NCBI GenBank assembly: GCA_009699915.1
Contig: WLNG01000017.1
Span: 1-12,390 of the forward strand
DNA length: 12,390 nucleotides
Direction: 5' to 3'
DNA from: Actinomycetota bacterium
Lineage (GTDB): Bacteria; Actinomycetota; Thermoleophilia; Solirubrobacterales; Solirubrobacteraceae
Part shown: piece by piece, positions 6,710 through 12,390 of the stretch
Numbering within the stretch: the first letter of the stretch is position 1
Layout: the number at the start of each line of letters is the position of its first letter
The notes under the pieces: model-generated
Databases searched by the model: none
What the model was told of the DNA's origin: nothing
What the model saw: the letters and a program-made list of their open reading frames with translations, nothing else
Program-made: the position numbers and the translations under genes

Positions 6710-8340
6710 GGCGTCACCTCGAAGCTCATCCGGTCGCGCAGCAGGTCGCCGCCCTCCTGCGGACCGAGCACCGGCGGGTCCTCGCCGGCGAGCACGCGTG
6801 CGGTCTCCGTCGCGAAGTGCCATCCGCCGGAGAGGACCTCCGCGGCCGGGGCATCGGCGATCACGCGGCCGTCGGCGAGCAGCACGACACGGTCGGCAAG
6901 CGCTGCGGCGAACTCGGCATCATGCGTCGCGACCAGTACGGCGGCCCCGCTGGCCGAGAGCTCGCCCATGCGCTCGATCAGGTCGCCCTTCGCCGCGCGA
7001 TCCATCCCCCGGGTCGGCTCGTCGAGCAGCACGGCCGCGGGGGCGGTCCCTTCACCGAGCACGATCGCGAGCGCCAGCCGCTGACGCTCGCCGCCGGAGA
7101 GATCGCGCGGATGACGCCCCGCGAGCGCGGCGAGCCCAGCGGCCTCGATGGCCTCGACCGGCGCCTCATCGGCGACGCGCTCGTGCAGGAGATAGTCACC
7201 GGGGTTCTGCAGCAGCAGGGCGACCCGGCCCGCCGCCTCGACGCTGCCGCGCGTCGGCTCCTGCACGCCGGCCAGGTGGCGCAGCAGGGTGGATTTTCCT
7301 GCCCCGTTGCGGCCCATCACGGCCAGCCGCTCACCGGGGCGCACCTCAAGGTCGATTCCGCGCAGGATGCCGGGGCCATCAGAAAGCTCGTGCCACAGCC
7401 CGCGGACGCGCAGCGCAGCCGGGCCGCCGCGATCGCGCGAGCGCCGCCAGCCCGTGCGGCGACGATCGGCCGGCCCGGGCGCCACGGCGGCGCGCTGCGG
7501 CTGGTCCTCGCGCAGCAGACCGTGCGCGCGCAACGTGGCGCGGGCCTCCTTCACGCCGGTCGGCGCAGGGCGCAGCCCGGCACGGGCGAAGAGGCGCGCG
7601 GCAGGGGTCTGCAGCGCGGGCATGCGCTCCGCTGCCCAGCCGAGCATCTCGCGGGGCGGGGCGTCGCAGGCGACGCGGCCGTCCTCCAGCACGATCACGC
7701 GGTCGGCGTGCGCCATGCAGCGCTCGAGCCGGTGCTCGGCAAGCAGCACAGCGGTCCCCTGCTCCTCGTTGAGACGGCGCAGCAGCCAGACCAGCTCGTC
7801 ACCGGCGACCGGATCCAGCTGCGAGGTCGGCTCGTCGAGCACGACGAGCTTCGGACGGCCGGCGAGCGCCGCGCCGAGGGCGACCCGCTGGAGCTCACCG
7901 CCGGAGAGCTCGTGCGTCGGGCGATCGAGCAGCCGCGCGATACCGAGCGCCAGCGCAGCCTCCTCCACACCACGTGCGACCGCCGCTCGCGAGGCGCCGC
8001 GGTTCTCCAGTGGGAACGCGAGTTCCGAACGCACCGTCCCCATGACGATCTGCGTCTCAGGGTCCTGAAGCAGCGTCCCGCAGACCGCTGCGAGGTCCCC
8101 CGGGCCGTGGTGGCGCGTATCGAGACCGCCGGTGACGACACGGCCGCTCGCGCTTCCGCCGTGGAAGTGCGGGACCAGCCCGCAGGCCGCGCGCAGGAAG
8201 GTGGACTTGCCGGAGGCGGAGAGACCGGCGACGACGACGAACTCTCCGGGTTCGACGCTCAGTGTCACCTCGCGCAGCGACGGCTCAGCCACTCCCGGAT
8301 AGGTGTAGGAGAAGGCGTCGAACTCGAGGACGCGGCTCAT
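6706..8340 (-). CDS. ecfA: ECF transporter ATPase, two ABC domains in one chain (EcfA-EcfA' type)
   Basis: This is the energising ATPase of an energy-coupling-factor importer, 544 residues containing two complete ABC cassettes, so one chain could supply both halves of the usual EcfA/EcfA' pair. Domain 1 has Walker A GLSASGKST (39-47), Q-loop Gln92, signature LSGGE (145-149), Walker B LVVLDE (165-170) and switch His203. Domain 2 has Walker A GRNGAGKST (343-351), Gln378, LSGGE (414-418), Walker B AVLLDE (436-441) and His473. All catalytic residues are therefore present in both. The linker (about 255-307) is rich in Arg and Pro. The ATG at 8340 overlaps the ecfT stop (ATGA) and has a G-rich Shine-Dalgarno (GGGGGG) about 7 nt upstream. 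Its stop overlaps the S-component gene start. The dedicated operon points to a group I ECF transporter with its own S-component. The identity as an ECF ATPase rests on the EcfT and S-component neighbours. Confidence 0.95.
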   Translation of the reverse strand: MSRVLEFDAFSYTYPGVAEPSLREVTLSVEPGEFVVVAGLSASGKSTFLRAACGLVPHFHGGSASGRVVTGGLDTRHHGPGDLAAVCGTLLQDPETQIVMGTVRSELAFPLENRGASRAAVARGVEEAALALGIARLLDRPTHELSGGELQRVALGAALAGRPKLVVLDEPTSQLDPVAGDELVWLLRRLNEEQGTAVLLAEHRLERCMAHADRVIVLEDGRVACDAPPREMLGWAAERMPALQTPAARLFARAGLRPAPTGVKEARATLRAHGLLREDQPQRAAVAPGPADRRRTGWRRSRDRGGPAALRVRGLWHELSDGPGILRGIDLEVRPGERLAVMGRNGAGKSTLLRHLAGVQEPTRGSVEAAGRVALLLQNPGDYLLHERVADEAPVEAIEAAGLAALAGRHPRDLSGGERQRLALAIVLGEGTAPAAVLLDEPTRGMDRAAKGDLIERMGELSASGAAVLVATHDAEFAAALADRVVLLADGRVIADAPAAEVLSGGWHFATETARVLAGEDPPVLGPQEGGDLLRDRMSFEVTP

Positions 8341-9215
8341 CGCTCGACCCCCCGCCGGTTCCAGAACGGAACGAGTGCAGCGGCGACGATCAGGACCGCC
8401 AGGACGATCACCCCGAGTCCCCCCTCCGCGTGCAGGCGCGGGTACGCGTCAAAGGCCGCGACGCCGGTGATCGCGGCGGCGACGCCGAGTGCGATCAGTG
8501 CGAGGCCGGCCGCAAGAACGCCGACATCATGGCGCGACCATGGTTCACGCGGTCCGGACGGAGCGCTGCGCCGCGTCGCGTAGCCGCGCAGCTCGAGCGT
8601 CGCAGCGACGTCGACGGCCCGGTCGAGCGCGCCGGATGCGACGGCGCGCACGACGGCCACTCGGCCGCGGGTCGTACTCATGTCCTCGGCGTTCGGCCTG
8701 CAGCGCATGGCCTGATCCATGCGCTGCGCGTCACGCGCGAGCACCGGCACCATTCGCGTCGCCAGCGTTGCCGTCAGCGCTGAGCGGAAGGACCTGCGGC
8801 CGAAGGCGCGCAGGATCGCGTCCGGATCGACGCAGGCCGTCAGCAGCGCGAAGGCGAGCACGATCACGACGACACGCATCCCCAGCAGTGCGCCGTACAC
8901 CAGCGCCTCGAGCGTGATGTCGACCTGCCCGAACGGCGGAATCTCGCCGAAGCGCCAGACCACGGTGAGCCCATCGCGCACGACGATCGCGTTCACGAGC
9001 GTGATCGTCACGGCGAGAAAGAGCGAGAATCGCGCCGCGCGCACAAGGTCCGATCCGACGCCGGCGCGCCACCCGGCCGCGAGCACAGCGACCGCGATCG
9101 CGGCCAGGACGACGGGATGCGTGAATCCCAGCGCCAGGCCGACCAGCGCCAATCCGTAAAGCGCCGTGACACCGGCGCGCGCCGCGTGCAGGGGGCTCGC
9201 GCGATGGCGGTACAT
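8337..9215 (-). CDS. ecfT: ECF transporter transmembrane subunit EcfT (CbiQ family)
   Basis: This 292-residue membrane protein is the scaffold coupling the ATPase to the S-component. Hydrophobic helices are visible at about 16-30, 34-49, 61-79, 101-126, 230-254 and 266-283. The cytoplasmic part between about 130 and 215 carries the coupling helices. The second of the two Ala-Arg-Gly-type motifs is recognisable as AATLELRGYATR (204-215); the first is only weakly matched near AMRCRPNA (169-176), where Pro-Asn replaces the expected Gly. VDPDAILRAFGRR (129-141) and LATRMVPVLARDA (151-163) fit the family. The gene sits between a DUF4430 lipoprotein gene (1-nt TGATG overlap) and ecfA (ATGA overlap), so tight translational coupling is likely. 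CbiQ of cobalt importers belongs to the same superfamily, but no CbiM or CbiN is present here. Confidence 0.92.
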   Translation of the reverse strand: MYRHRASPLHAARAGVTALYGLALVGLALGFTHPVVLAAIAVAVLAAGWRAGVGSDLVRAARFSLFLAVTITLVNAIVVRDGLTVVWRFGEIPPFGQVDITLEALVYGALLGMRVVVIVLAFALLTACVDPDAILRAFGRRSFRSALTATLATRMVPVLARDAQRMDQAMRCRPNAEDMSTTRGRVAVVRAVASGALDRAVDVAATLELRGYATRRSAPSGPREPWSRHDVGVLAAGLALIALGVAAAITGVAAFDAYPRLHAEGGLGVIVLAVLIVAAALVPFWNRRGVER

Positions 9216-10147
9216 CAGCGGGCCGCCTCGAGCGGCAGGCCGACCGGTCCGCCTGAATCGACTGCGACCGCGTACCTCCGCCGCAGGACCTGCGGCTCGA
9301 GCGCGCGTGCCGCGGCGAGCACGCCGGCGGCATCGGTGCCGGTCACGACCCAGACCGGCGGGTCCTCGCCCACGCGGGTCGCCGCGACCAGTCCGCCGCC
9401 TGGACCCAGCGTGCGCACCGTGCGCCCGGCGGGGTCGAGCAGCGCGATCGCGCGGCCCCGGTCCTGCGGGCGGGCGTAGATCCCGCTGGCGGCGGGGCCG
9501 TCCTCCAGTACGACGAGTGCCCGCTCAGCGCCGATCTGCTCCCAGGTACCGACGATGATGCGCAGCGACTCGCCCGCAGCCGTCGCGCGCAGCGGCGCGA
9601 CCCCGTCGCCGACGTCCTCGCGGCCGAGCGCCTGCCGCACCGCTCCGCAGGCGGCGTCCTTCACATCGGCGCACTCGATCCGCGTCGGCAGGCGCCCCGG
9701 CACGCCCGGCCCGTGGCGGAATGGCTCGGGAAACTGGCCGACCACCGCGGGCACTCGCTCGGCGACGCTCCAGTCGCGCAGATCCCACCAGATCGAATCG
9801 TTGGCGCGGACCCGGGTCGCTGCCGCACCCTTGGGCGCCTCGACCCCATTGACGAAGTAGAACCAGTCATAGTTTCTCCCCCCGCGGCGCCCGCCGCAGA
9901 GGTCCTTGACACATTGGACGAAGCCGCCGCCGTAGCGGGTCTTCAGCTGGGCTTCGCGTGCCAGCAAGCGCATCGCCGTCTCGGACGCAGGCACCTTCGT
10001 CACAGCGGTCTCGGTGACCGCCACCGCGCCGAAGTCGCGCGTGACGCGCAGACGCACCGCGGCGGTGTCCTTGCCGGCGCCCGGGCCACAGCCGGGCGCG
10101 CTGATCAGGATCGCGATGGTCCCCACCACCGGCATCACGATCCGCAT
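9215..10147 (-). CDS. DUF4430 (transcobalamin beta-domain-like) probable lipoprotein with an uncharacterised C-terminal domain
   Basis: The 310-residue product begins with a short hydrophobic signal sequence ending in SAPGC (16-20). Cys20 is the likely lipid attachment site, although the lipobox is not ideal (Ala at -3, Pro at -2, Gly at -1). Residues about 30-127 match the DUF4430 pattern: a strand, a helix with SETAMRLLAREA (55-66), two cysteines in CVKDLC (79-84), then YDWFYFVNGVEAPKG (93-107) and a NDSIWWDLRDW end (116-126). DUF4430 is homologous to the cobalamin-contacting beta domain of transcobalamin and intrinsic factor. Residues about 133-300 form an alpha/beta-looking region I do not recognise, with LRIIVGTWEQI (195-205) and VWVVTGTDAAGVLAAARAL (265-283). 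I chose the ATG at 10147 because of GGAGG 8 nt upstream and the better signal peptide; an ATG at 10165 is also in frame. The inferred role is surface capture of cobalamin for the adjoining ECF importer. Confidence 0.88.
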   Translation of the reverse strand: MRIVMPVVGTIAILISAPGCGPGAGKDTAAVRLRVTRDFGAVAVTETAVTKVPASETAMRLLAREAQLKTRYGGGFVQCVKDLCGGRRGGRNYDWFYFVNGVEAPKGAAATRVRANDSIWWDLRDWSVAERVPAVVGQFPEPFRHGPGVPGRLPTRIECADVKDAACGAVRQALGREDVGDGVAPLRATAAGESLRIIVGTWEQIGAERALVVLEDGPAASGIYARPQDRGRAIALLDPAGRTVRTLGPGGGLVAATRVGEDPPVWVVTGTDAAGVLAAARALEPQVLRRRYAVAVDSGGPVGLPLEAAR

Positions 10148-10155
10148 GCGCCCGG

Positions 10156-10160
10156 CCTCC
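10156..10160 (-). promoter_or_regulatory. Ribosome-binding site GGAGG deciding the lipoprotein start
   Basis: GGAGG with an 8-nt spacer precedes the ATG at 10147. The upstream in-frame ATG at 10165, only 3 nt after the preceding stop codon, lacks a comparable site and would add a charged LEAGR prefix before the signal peptide. Confidence 0.65.
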
Positions 10161-10168
10161 AGCATCGA

Positions 10169-11329
10169 TCAGCCCACGAAGAAGACGACGCGGTTGCGGA
10201 TCTTCGACGGGTCGGCAGCGCGCCGGAAGTAGCGGCTGGCGTTGCCTGCGGCGTCGGTCAGCCGCACGTCGAGGACGTAGCGGCCGCCCTTGAGAGCCGC
10301 GGGCAAGAGGTAGGACCAGGCGGCCCGATCCCCGACGGTGAACCAGTGGCCGCGCTCGGCGCCGCAGCGCCTCATGTCCAGCCAGCGCTCCTGACGCACG
10401 TCGTAGGTCTCACAGCGCCGATCGCCACCCGCGTTCGCAGGCACGCGGCGAGTCAGGCGCAGCTGGACGCGCCGCAGGCCCGACGCATCAGTCGCGGCCA
10501 TCCCGCGGAGCAGTCGCGGCGCCGCGCCGGGCGGGTAGCGGCGGCCGTCGCGCAGCGTCGCGATGCGCCCGTGCGGCGCGCGTCGATCGGCGACGGTGCC
10601 GCAGCGCCCGTCGTAGCCGGTCGTCACGCAGGCGGCGATAGTGGCGCTGGGGGTAGACCCGTCGCGCGTGGCGCGCAGGTCGGTGACGCCGACGGTGGTG
10701 AGCGTGATGCGCGCAGTGCCGTCGGCCCCGGTCGTCGCCGAGCCGCCGCCGGGGAGCGCGATCTGCGCACCGGCAGCCGGGCCGCGGCGGATCCCCGCGG
10801 TCGCCCCGCCAACGAAGTCGTTAGCCGCCTCGGTGACGCTGGCGGTGAACGCCACGCCCGCGCGGATCGCCGCCGGGATGGAAAGGTCGAGCAGCGTCAC
10901 GGAGAAGTCTCCCGCCGAGTTGGGGATCGGCGCGAAGACCGCTTCGTCGCCTTCCTGCACCGGCTGCTGGCAGATCCCGACCGTCGCGGCCGTCCCGTTG
11001 ACGAAGAACCCCCAGTAGTAGGGATCGCTGTAGGTGAACGCCTGGCCCTTGATCGCGTCGATGCCGTAATCGCCGAACCCGTCGTACCAGGTCCCGTCCC
11101 AATCTCCGGCGGTGGCCCGATCGAGTGCCGCCGCGGCGGTCGCACCGCCGCACGTGCCGCCGAACTTGACCAGCTCGACGCCGGTGGCGGCGACCGGAGT
11201 ACGTGGGAGCAGTGTCGAGGTCACTCCCTCGACGCGCACCGACATCGACGCGGAGGCCGCAGCCCAAGCGCAGACCAACGACGACATCAGGACAACGGTC
11301 AGAAGACCACAAAAGCGCAGCGTGCGCAT
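10169..11329 (-). CDS. Secreted DUF4430 (transcobalamin beta-domain-like) protein, first gene of the B12 operon
   Basis: The product has 386 residues and a Sec-type signal peptide (basic MRTLR, hydrophobic core 8-23, probable cleavage after ASA at about 27). Residues about 28-135 are a DUF4430 domain of the actinobacterial type: SMSVRVEGVTSTLLPRTPV, paired cysteines Cys60 and Cys120, DGTWYDGFGDYGIDAIKG (78-95), YYWGFFVNGTAATVGICQQ (104-122) and QEGDEAVFAP (125-134). Residues about 140-235 look like an Ig-like/big-domain module (IPAAIRAGVAFTASV, TTGADGTARITL). Residues about 245-386 form another beta-rich module with Ig-like strands (DASGLRRVQLRLTRR; GGRYVLDVRLTDAAGNASRYF). No membrane anchor is visible at the C-terminus. 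The ATG at 11329 lies 40 nt after the cobalamin riboswitch, with an AAGGGG Shine-Dalgarno about 10 nt upstream. A longer in-frame start would run into the riboswitch. Three nucleotides or so separate its stop from the next gene's first possible ATG. Cobalamin binding is inferred from the domain family and the riboswitch. Confidence 0.9.
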   Translation of the reverse strand: MRTLRFCGLLTVVLMSSLVCAWAAASASMSVRVEGVTSTLLPRTPVAATGVELVKFGGTCGGATAAAALDRATAGDWDGTWYDGFGDYGIDAIKGQAFTYSDPYYWGFFVNGTAATVGICQQPVQEGDEAVFAPIPNSAGDFSVTLLDLSIPAAIRAGVAFTASVTEAANDFVGGATAGIRRGPAAGAQIALPGGGSATTGADGTARITLTTVGVTDLRATRDGSTPSATIAACVTTGYDGRCGTVADRRAPHGRIATLRDGRRYPPGAAPRLLRGMAATDASGLRRVQLRLTRRVPANAGGDRRCETYDVRQERWLDMRRCGAERGHWFTVGDRAAWSYLLPAALKGGRYVLDVRLTDAAGNASRYFRRAADPSKIRNRVVFFVG

Positions 11330-11369
11330 AAACGAGCCACCCCTTTCCGCGAGGGCGTATGTGCTTGAT

Positions 11370-11527
11370 GGCCGGAGGCAGGTCTCCTGGCTCCCGGGCA
11401 CCGTTCCCGCGCCTTCCCGGAGCCCCGTCGGCTCCAGTGGCTGCTTGCGCATGCGGGGCGGTATCACGCCCGGTCACAGTGGCGGGTCCGCGCCGGATTT
11501 ACACCGGACTTCCCTTTTCCACCGACC
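11370..11527 (-). ncRNA. Cobalamin (AdoCbl-type) riboswitch
   Basis: On the minus strand the leader carries the hallmark blocks of the cobalamin riboswitch in the right order. AAAAGGGAAGTCCGGTG (about 11517-11501) is followed by TAAATCCGGCGCGGACCCGCCACTGTGA, then GCAGCCACTGG, GGGAAGGCGCGGGAAC, and finally the B12 box AGCCAGGAGACCTGCC (11392-11377). Closing stem P1 can form between GGTCGG (11527-11522) and CCGGCC (11375-11370), including one G-U pair. The element ends 40 nt before the start codon of the DUF4430 gene. No U-tract follows a stem in that interval, so control of translation initiation is more likely than transcription termination. It should repress the whole downstream cassette when cobalamin is plentiful. 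Confidence 0.96.
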
Positions 11528-11539
11528 TTGAACACAGCG

Positions 11540-11545
11540 AGCATA
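11540..11545 (-). promoter_or_regulatory. Candidate -10 element TATGCT for the riboswitch transcript
   Basis: TATGCT (four of six positions match TATAAT) lies 12 nt upstream of the first P1 base of the riboswitch, so transcription would start just ahead of the aptamer, near 11533. No good -35 hexamer is found at 16-18 nt; TTGACG at 11578-11573 is too far away (27 nt). This is a positional argument only. Confidence 0.35.
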
Positions 11546-11567
11546 CCCCAGCGCTAGGCTCGACTCT

Positions 11568-12143
11568 GTGACCGTCAATCTCACCCGGATCTACACGCGC
11601 CTCGGCGACGACGGCCAGACCCATCTGGGCGACATGAGCCGCGTCTCCAAGACCGATGCACGCATCGAGGCGTACGGCACCGTCGATGAACTCAACAGCC
11701 ACATCGGCGTCACGCTGACGGTCGGCGGGATGCCCGAGACGTTCATCACCTGGCTGCGCCGGATTCAGAACGACCTCTTCGATGTCGGCGCCGACCTCGC
11801 GGTCCCCGAGACCAGCGGCGACGGCGGCGACGAGCGCGGTCGCCTGCGCGTGCGCGCTGAGCAGGTCACCTGGCTCGAGCAGCGCTGCGACGAGGTCAAC
11901 GCGACCCTTGCCCCGCTGAAGTCGTTCGTCCTGCCGGGTGGCACGACTGCGGCAGCGCACCTGCACGTCTGCCGCACCGTCTGCCGCCGAGCGGAGCGAC
12001 GCGTTCTCTCCGTCGAGGGGTCGAGCCCCGAGGTGCTGCGCTACCTCAACCGCCTCTCCGACCTGCTCTTCATCCTGAGCCGCGGCGCGAACGCCGGCGA
12101 CGAGCCGCTCTGGCAGCCCGGGCTCTCGCAGGATCAGGCCTAG
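11568..12143 (+). CDS. pduO: PduO-type ATP:cob(I)alamin adenosyltransferase
   Basis: This cytoplasmic enzyme transfers the 5'-deoxyadenosyl group of ATP to cob(I)alamin (or cobinamide), making coenzyme B12. The 191-residue length is typical. The N-terminal ATP-binding segment TRLGDDGQTHLGDMSRVSK (10-28) is followed by RIEAYGTVDELNSHIG (32-47). The C-terminal half has SFVLPGG (119-125), HLHVCRTVCRRAERRV (131-146), containing the catalytic-region Arg and Glu residues, and VLRYLNRLSDLLFILSR (156-172). All expected motifs are present. The start is GTG at 11568; no strong ribosome-binding site precedes it, and TAGGCT at 11555-11560 could be a -10 element, which would make the mRNA nearly leaderless. 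It is divergent from the B12 operon and shares about 40 bp of upstream DNA with it, so it is not itself under the riboswitch. Functionally it would process the cobalamin imported by the ECF system. Confidence 0.96.
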   Translation: MTVNLTRIYTRLGDDGQTHLGDMSRVSKTDARIEAYGTVDELNSHIGVTLTVGGMPETFITWLRRIQNDLFDVGADLAVPETSGDGGDERGRLRVRAEQVTWLEQRCDEVNATLAPLKSFVLPGGTTAAAHLHVCRTVCRRAERRVLSVEGSSPEVLRYLNRLSDLLFILSRGANAGDEPLWQPGLSQDQA

Positions 12144-12328
12144 CGGACGCGGCGCCCGCGGCCCGCGCGCTCGAGCGGCCCGTAACGCGCATGGCGTCGA
12201 GCCGCAAGGACGCCCACGGCGAATCCTGCGAGTGCGAGAACGGCGGTTGGCACGCGTTCCACGGTAACGCGCGGAGCTGCCTGCGTGCGCGGCCCGTCCG
12301 CGCGAGCGTCCGCGCGAGGTTTCAGCAC
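12140..12328 (-). CDS. Possible small single-pass membrane protein (start uncertain)
   Basis: A minus-strand frame ends at TAG (12142-12140), overlapping the pduO stop tail to tail in CTAG. From the GTG at 12328 it gives 62 residues: a basic N-terminus, one hydrophobic segment (VPTAVLALAGFAVGVLAA, about 26-43) and an Arg-rich end (RRHARYG onward), consistent with one membrane helix with a positive cytoplasmic side. A TTG at 12343 is an alternative start. The frame has no stop up to the right edge, so the gene could begin outside the window. No family is recognised and no good ribosome-binding site is visible. In DNA this GC-rich a short open frame may arise by chance. The rest of this edge, 12329-12390, shows nothing else I can assign. 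Confidence 0.35.
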   Translation of the reverse strand: MLKPRADARADGPRTQAAPRVTVERVPTAVLALAGFAVGVLAARRHARYGPLERAGRGRRVR

Positions 12329-12390
12329 GACCCGACTCGGCAAGACCGTCGGCGCGTGACAGGGCGCGGAACGGGTGCGTTGCGACGGTC

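Noticed and set aside
5135-9215. A cobalt or nickel importer of the CbiMNQO type, which can also be controlled by cobalamin riboswitches.
   Set aside because: There is no CbiM with its His-rich metal-binding N-terminus and no CbiN. The S-component is of the vitamin type, and the exported DUF4430 proteins point to an organic corrinoid ligand.
11330-11369. An intrinsic terminator after the riboswitch.
   Set aside because: Only a weak CCCT/AGGG hairpin can form and no U-tract follows, so termination control is not supported.
10169-11467. A longer DUF4430 protein starting at 11467.
   Set aside because: The extra N-terminal residues would be translated from the cobalamin riboswitch itself and put a non-signal extension before a good signal peptide. 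The ATG at 11329 has its own ribosome-binding site.
1-12390. CRISPR arrays, insertion sequences, tRNA genes, attachment sites or phage genes.
   Set aside because: No regularly spaced direct repeats, transposase or integrase motifs, terminal inverted repeats or tRNA-like cloverleafs were seen on either strand.

Overview
The window is a compact, high-GC bacterial segment with genes packed end to end, frequent GTG starts and 1-4 nt overlaps. Codon composition and the types of exported proteins suggest a high-GC actinobacterium, possibly of the Thermoleophilia/Solirubrobacterales kind; this is inference, since no rRNA or other marker gene is present. Almost everything lies on the minus strand and reads from right to left. 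The only clear plus-strand gene is an ATP:cob(I)alamin adenosyltransferase at 11568-12143.

The centre of interest is a vitamin-B12 uptake cassette at 5135-11527. It opens with a canonical cobalamin riboswitch (11370-11527, minus strand). Downstream of it, in order, come a secreted DUF4430 protein, a DUF4430 (probable) lipoprotein, an EcfT transmembrane subunit, a two-domain EcfA ATPase (two ABC domains in one chain), and an ECF S-component fused to a (alpha/alpha)6 barrel of prenyltransferase/terpene-cyclase type. DUF4430 is the family of the beta domain of animal transcobalamin and intrinsic factor, and their other half is a (alpha/alpha)6 barrel. The cassette therefore appears to encode both halves of a transcobalamin-like cobalamin binder as separate chains, with the barrel half built into the membrane importer. 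The riboswitch and the divergent adenosyltransferase independently point to B12.

Downstream of the cassette, 49 nt away, is a three-subunit proton-translocating NAD(P) transhydrogenase (pntAA, pntAB, pntB; 2193-5085). It is followed by a small hypothetical membrane protein (1707-2141) and an exported beta-propeller-like protein whose C-terminus lies beyond the left edge (1-1664). At the right edge a short possible membrane ORF converges on the adenosyltransferase gene and shares its CTAG stop tetranucleotide.

No tRNA, rRNA, insertion sequence, CRISPR array or convincing intrinsic terminator was seen. No stretch longer than about 50 nt in the body of the window lacks an assigned gene or riboswitch, apart from the last bases at the right edge.
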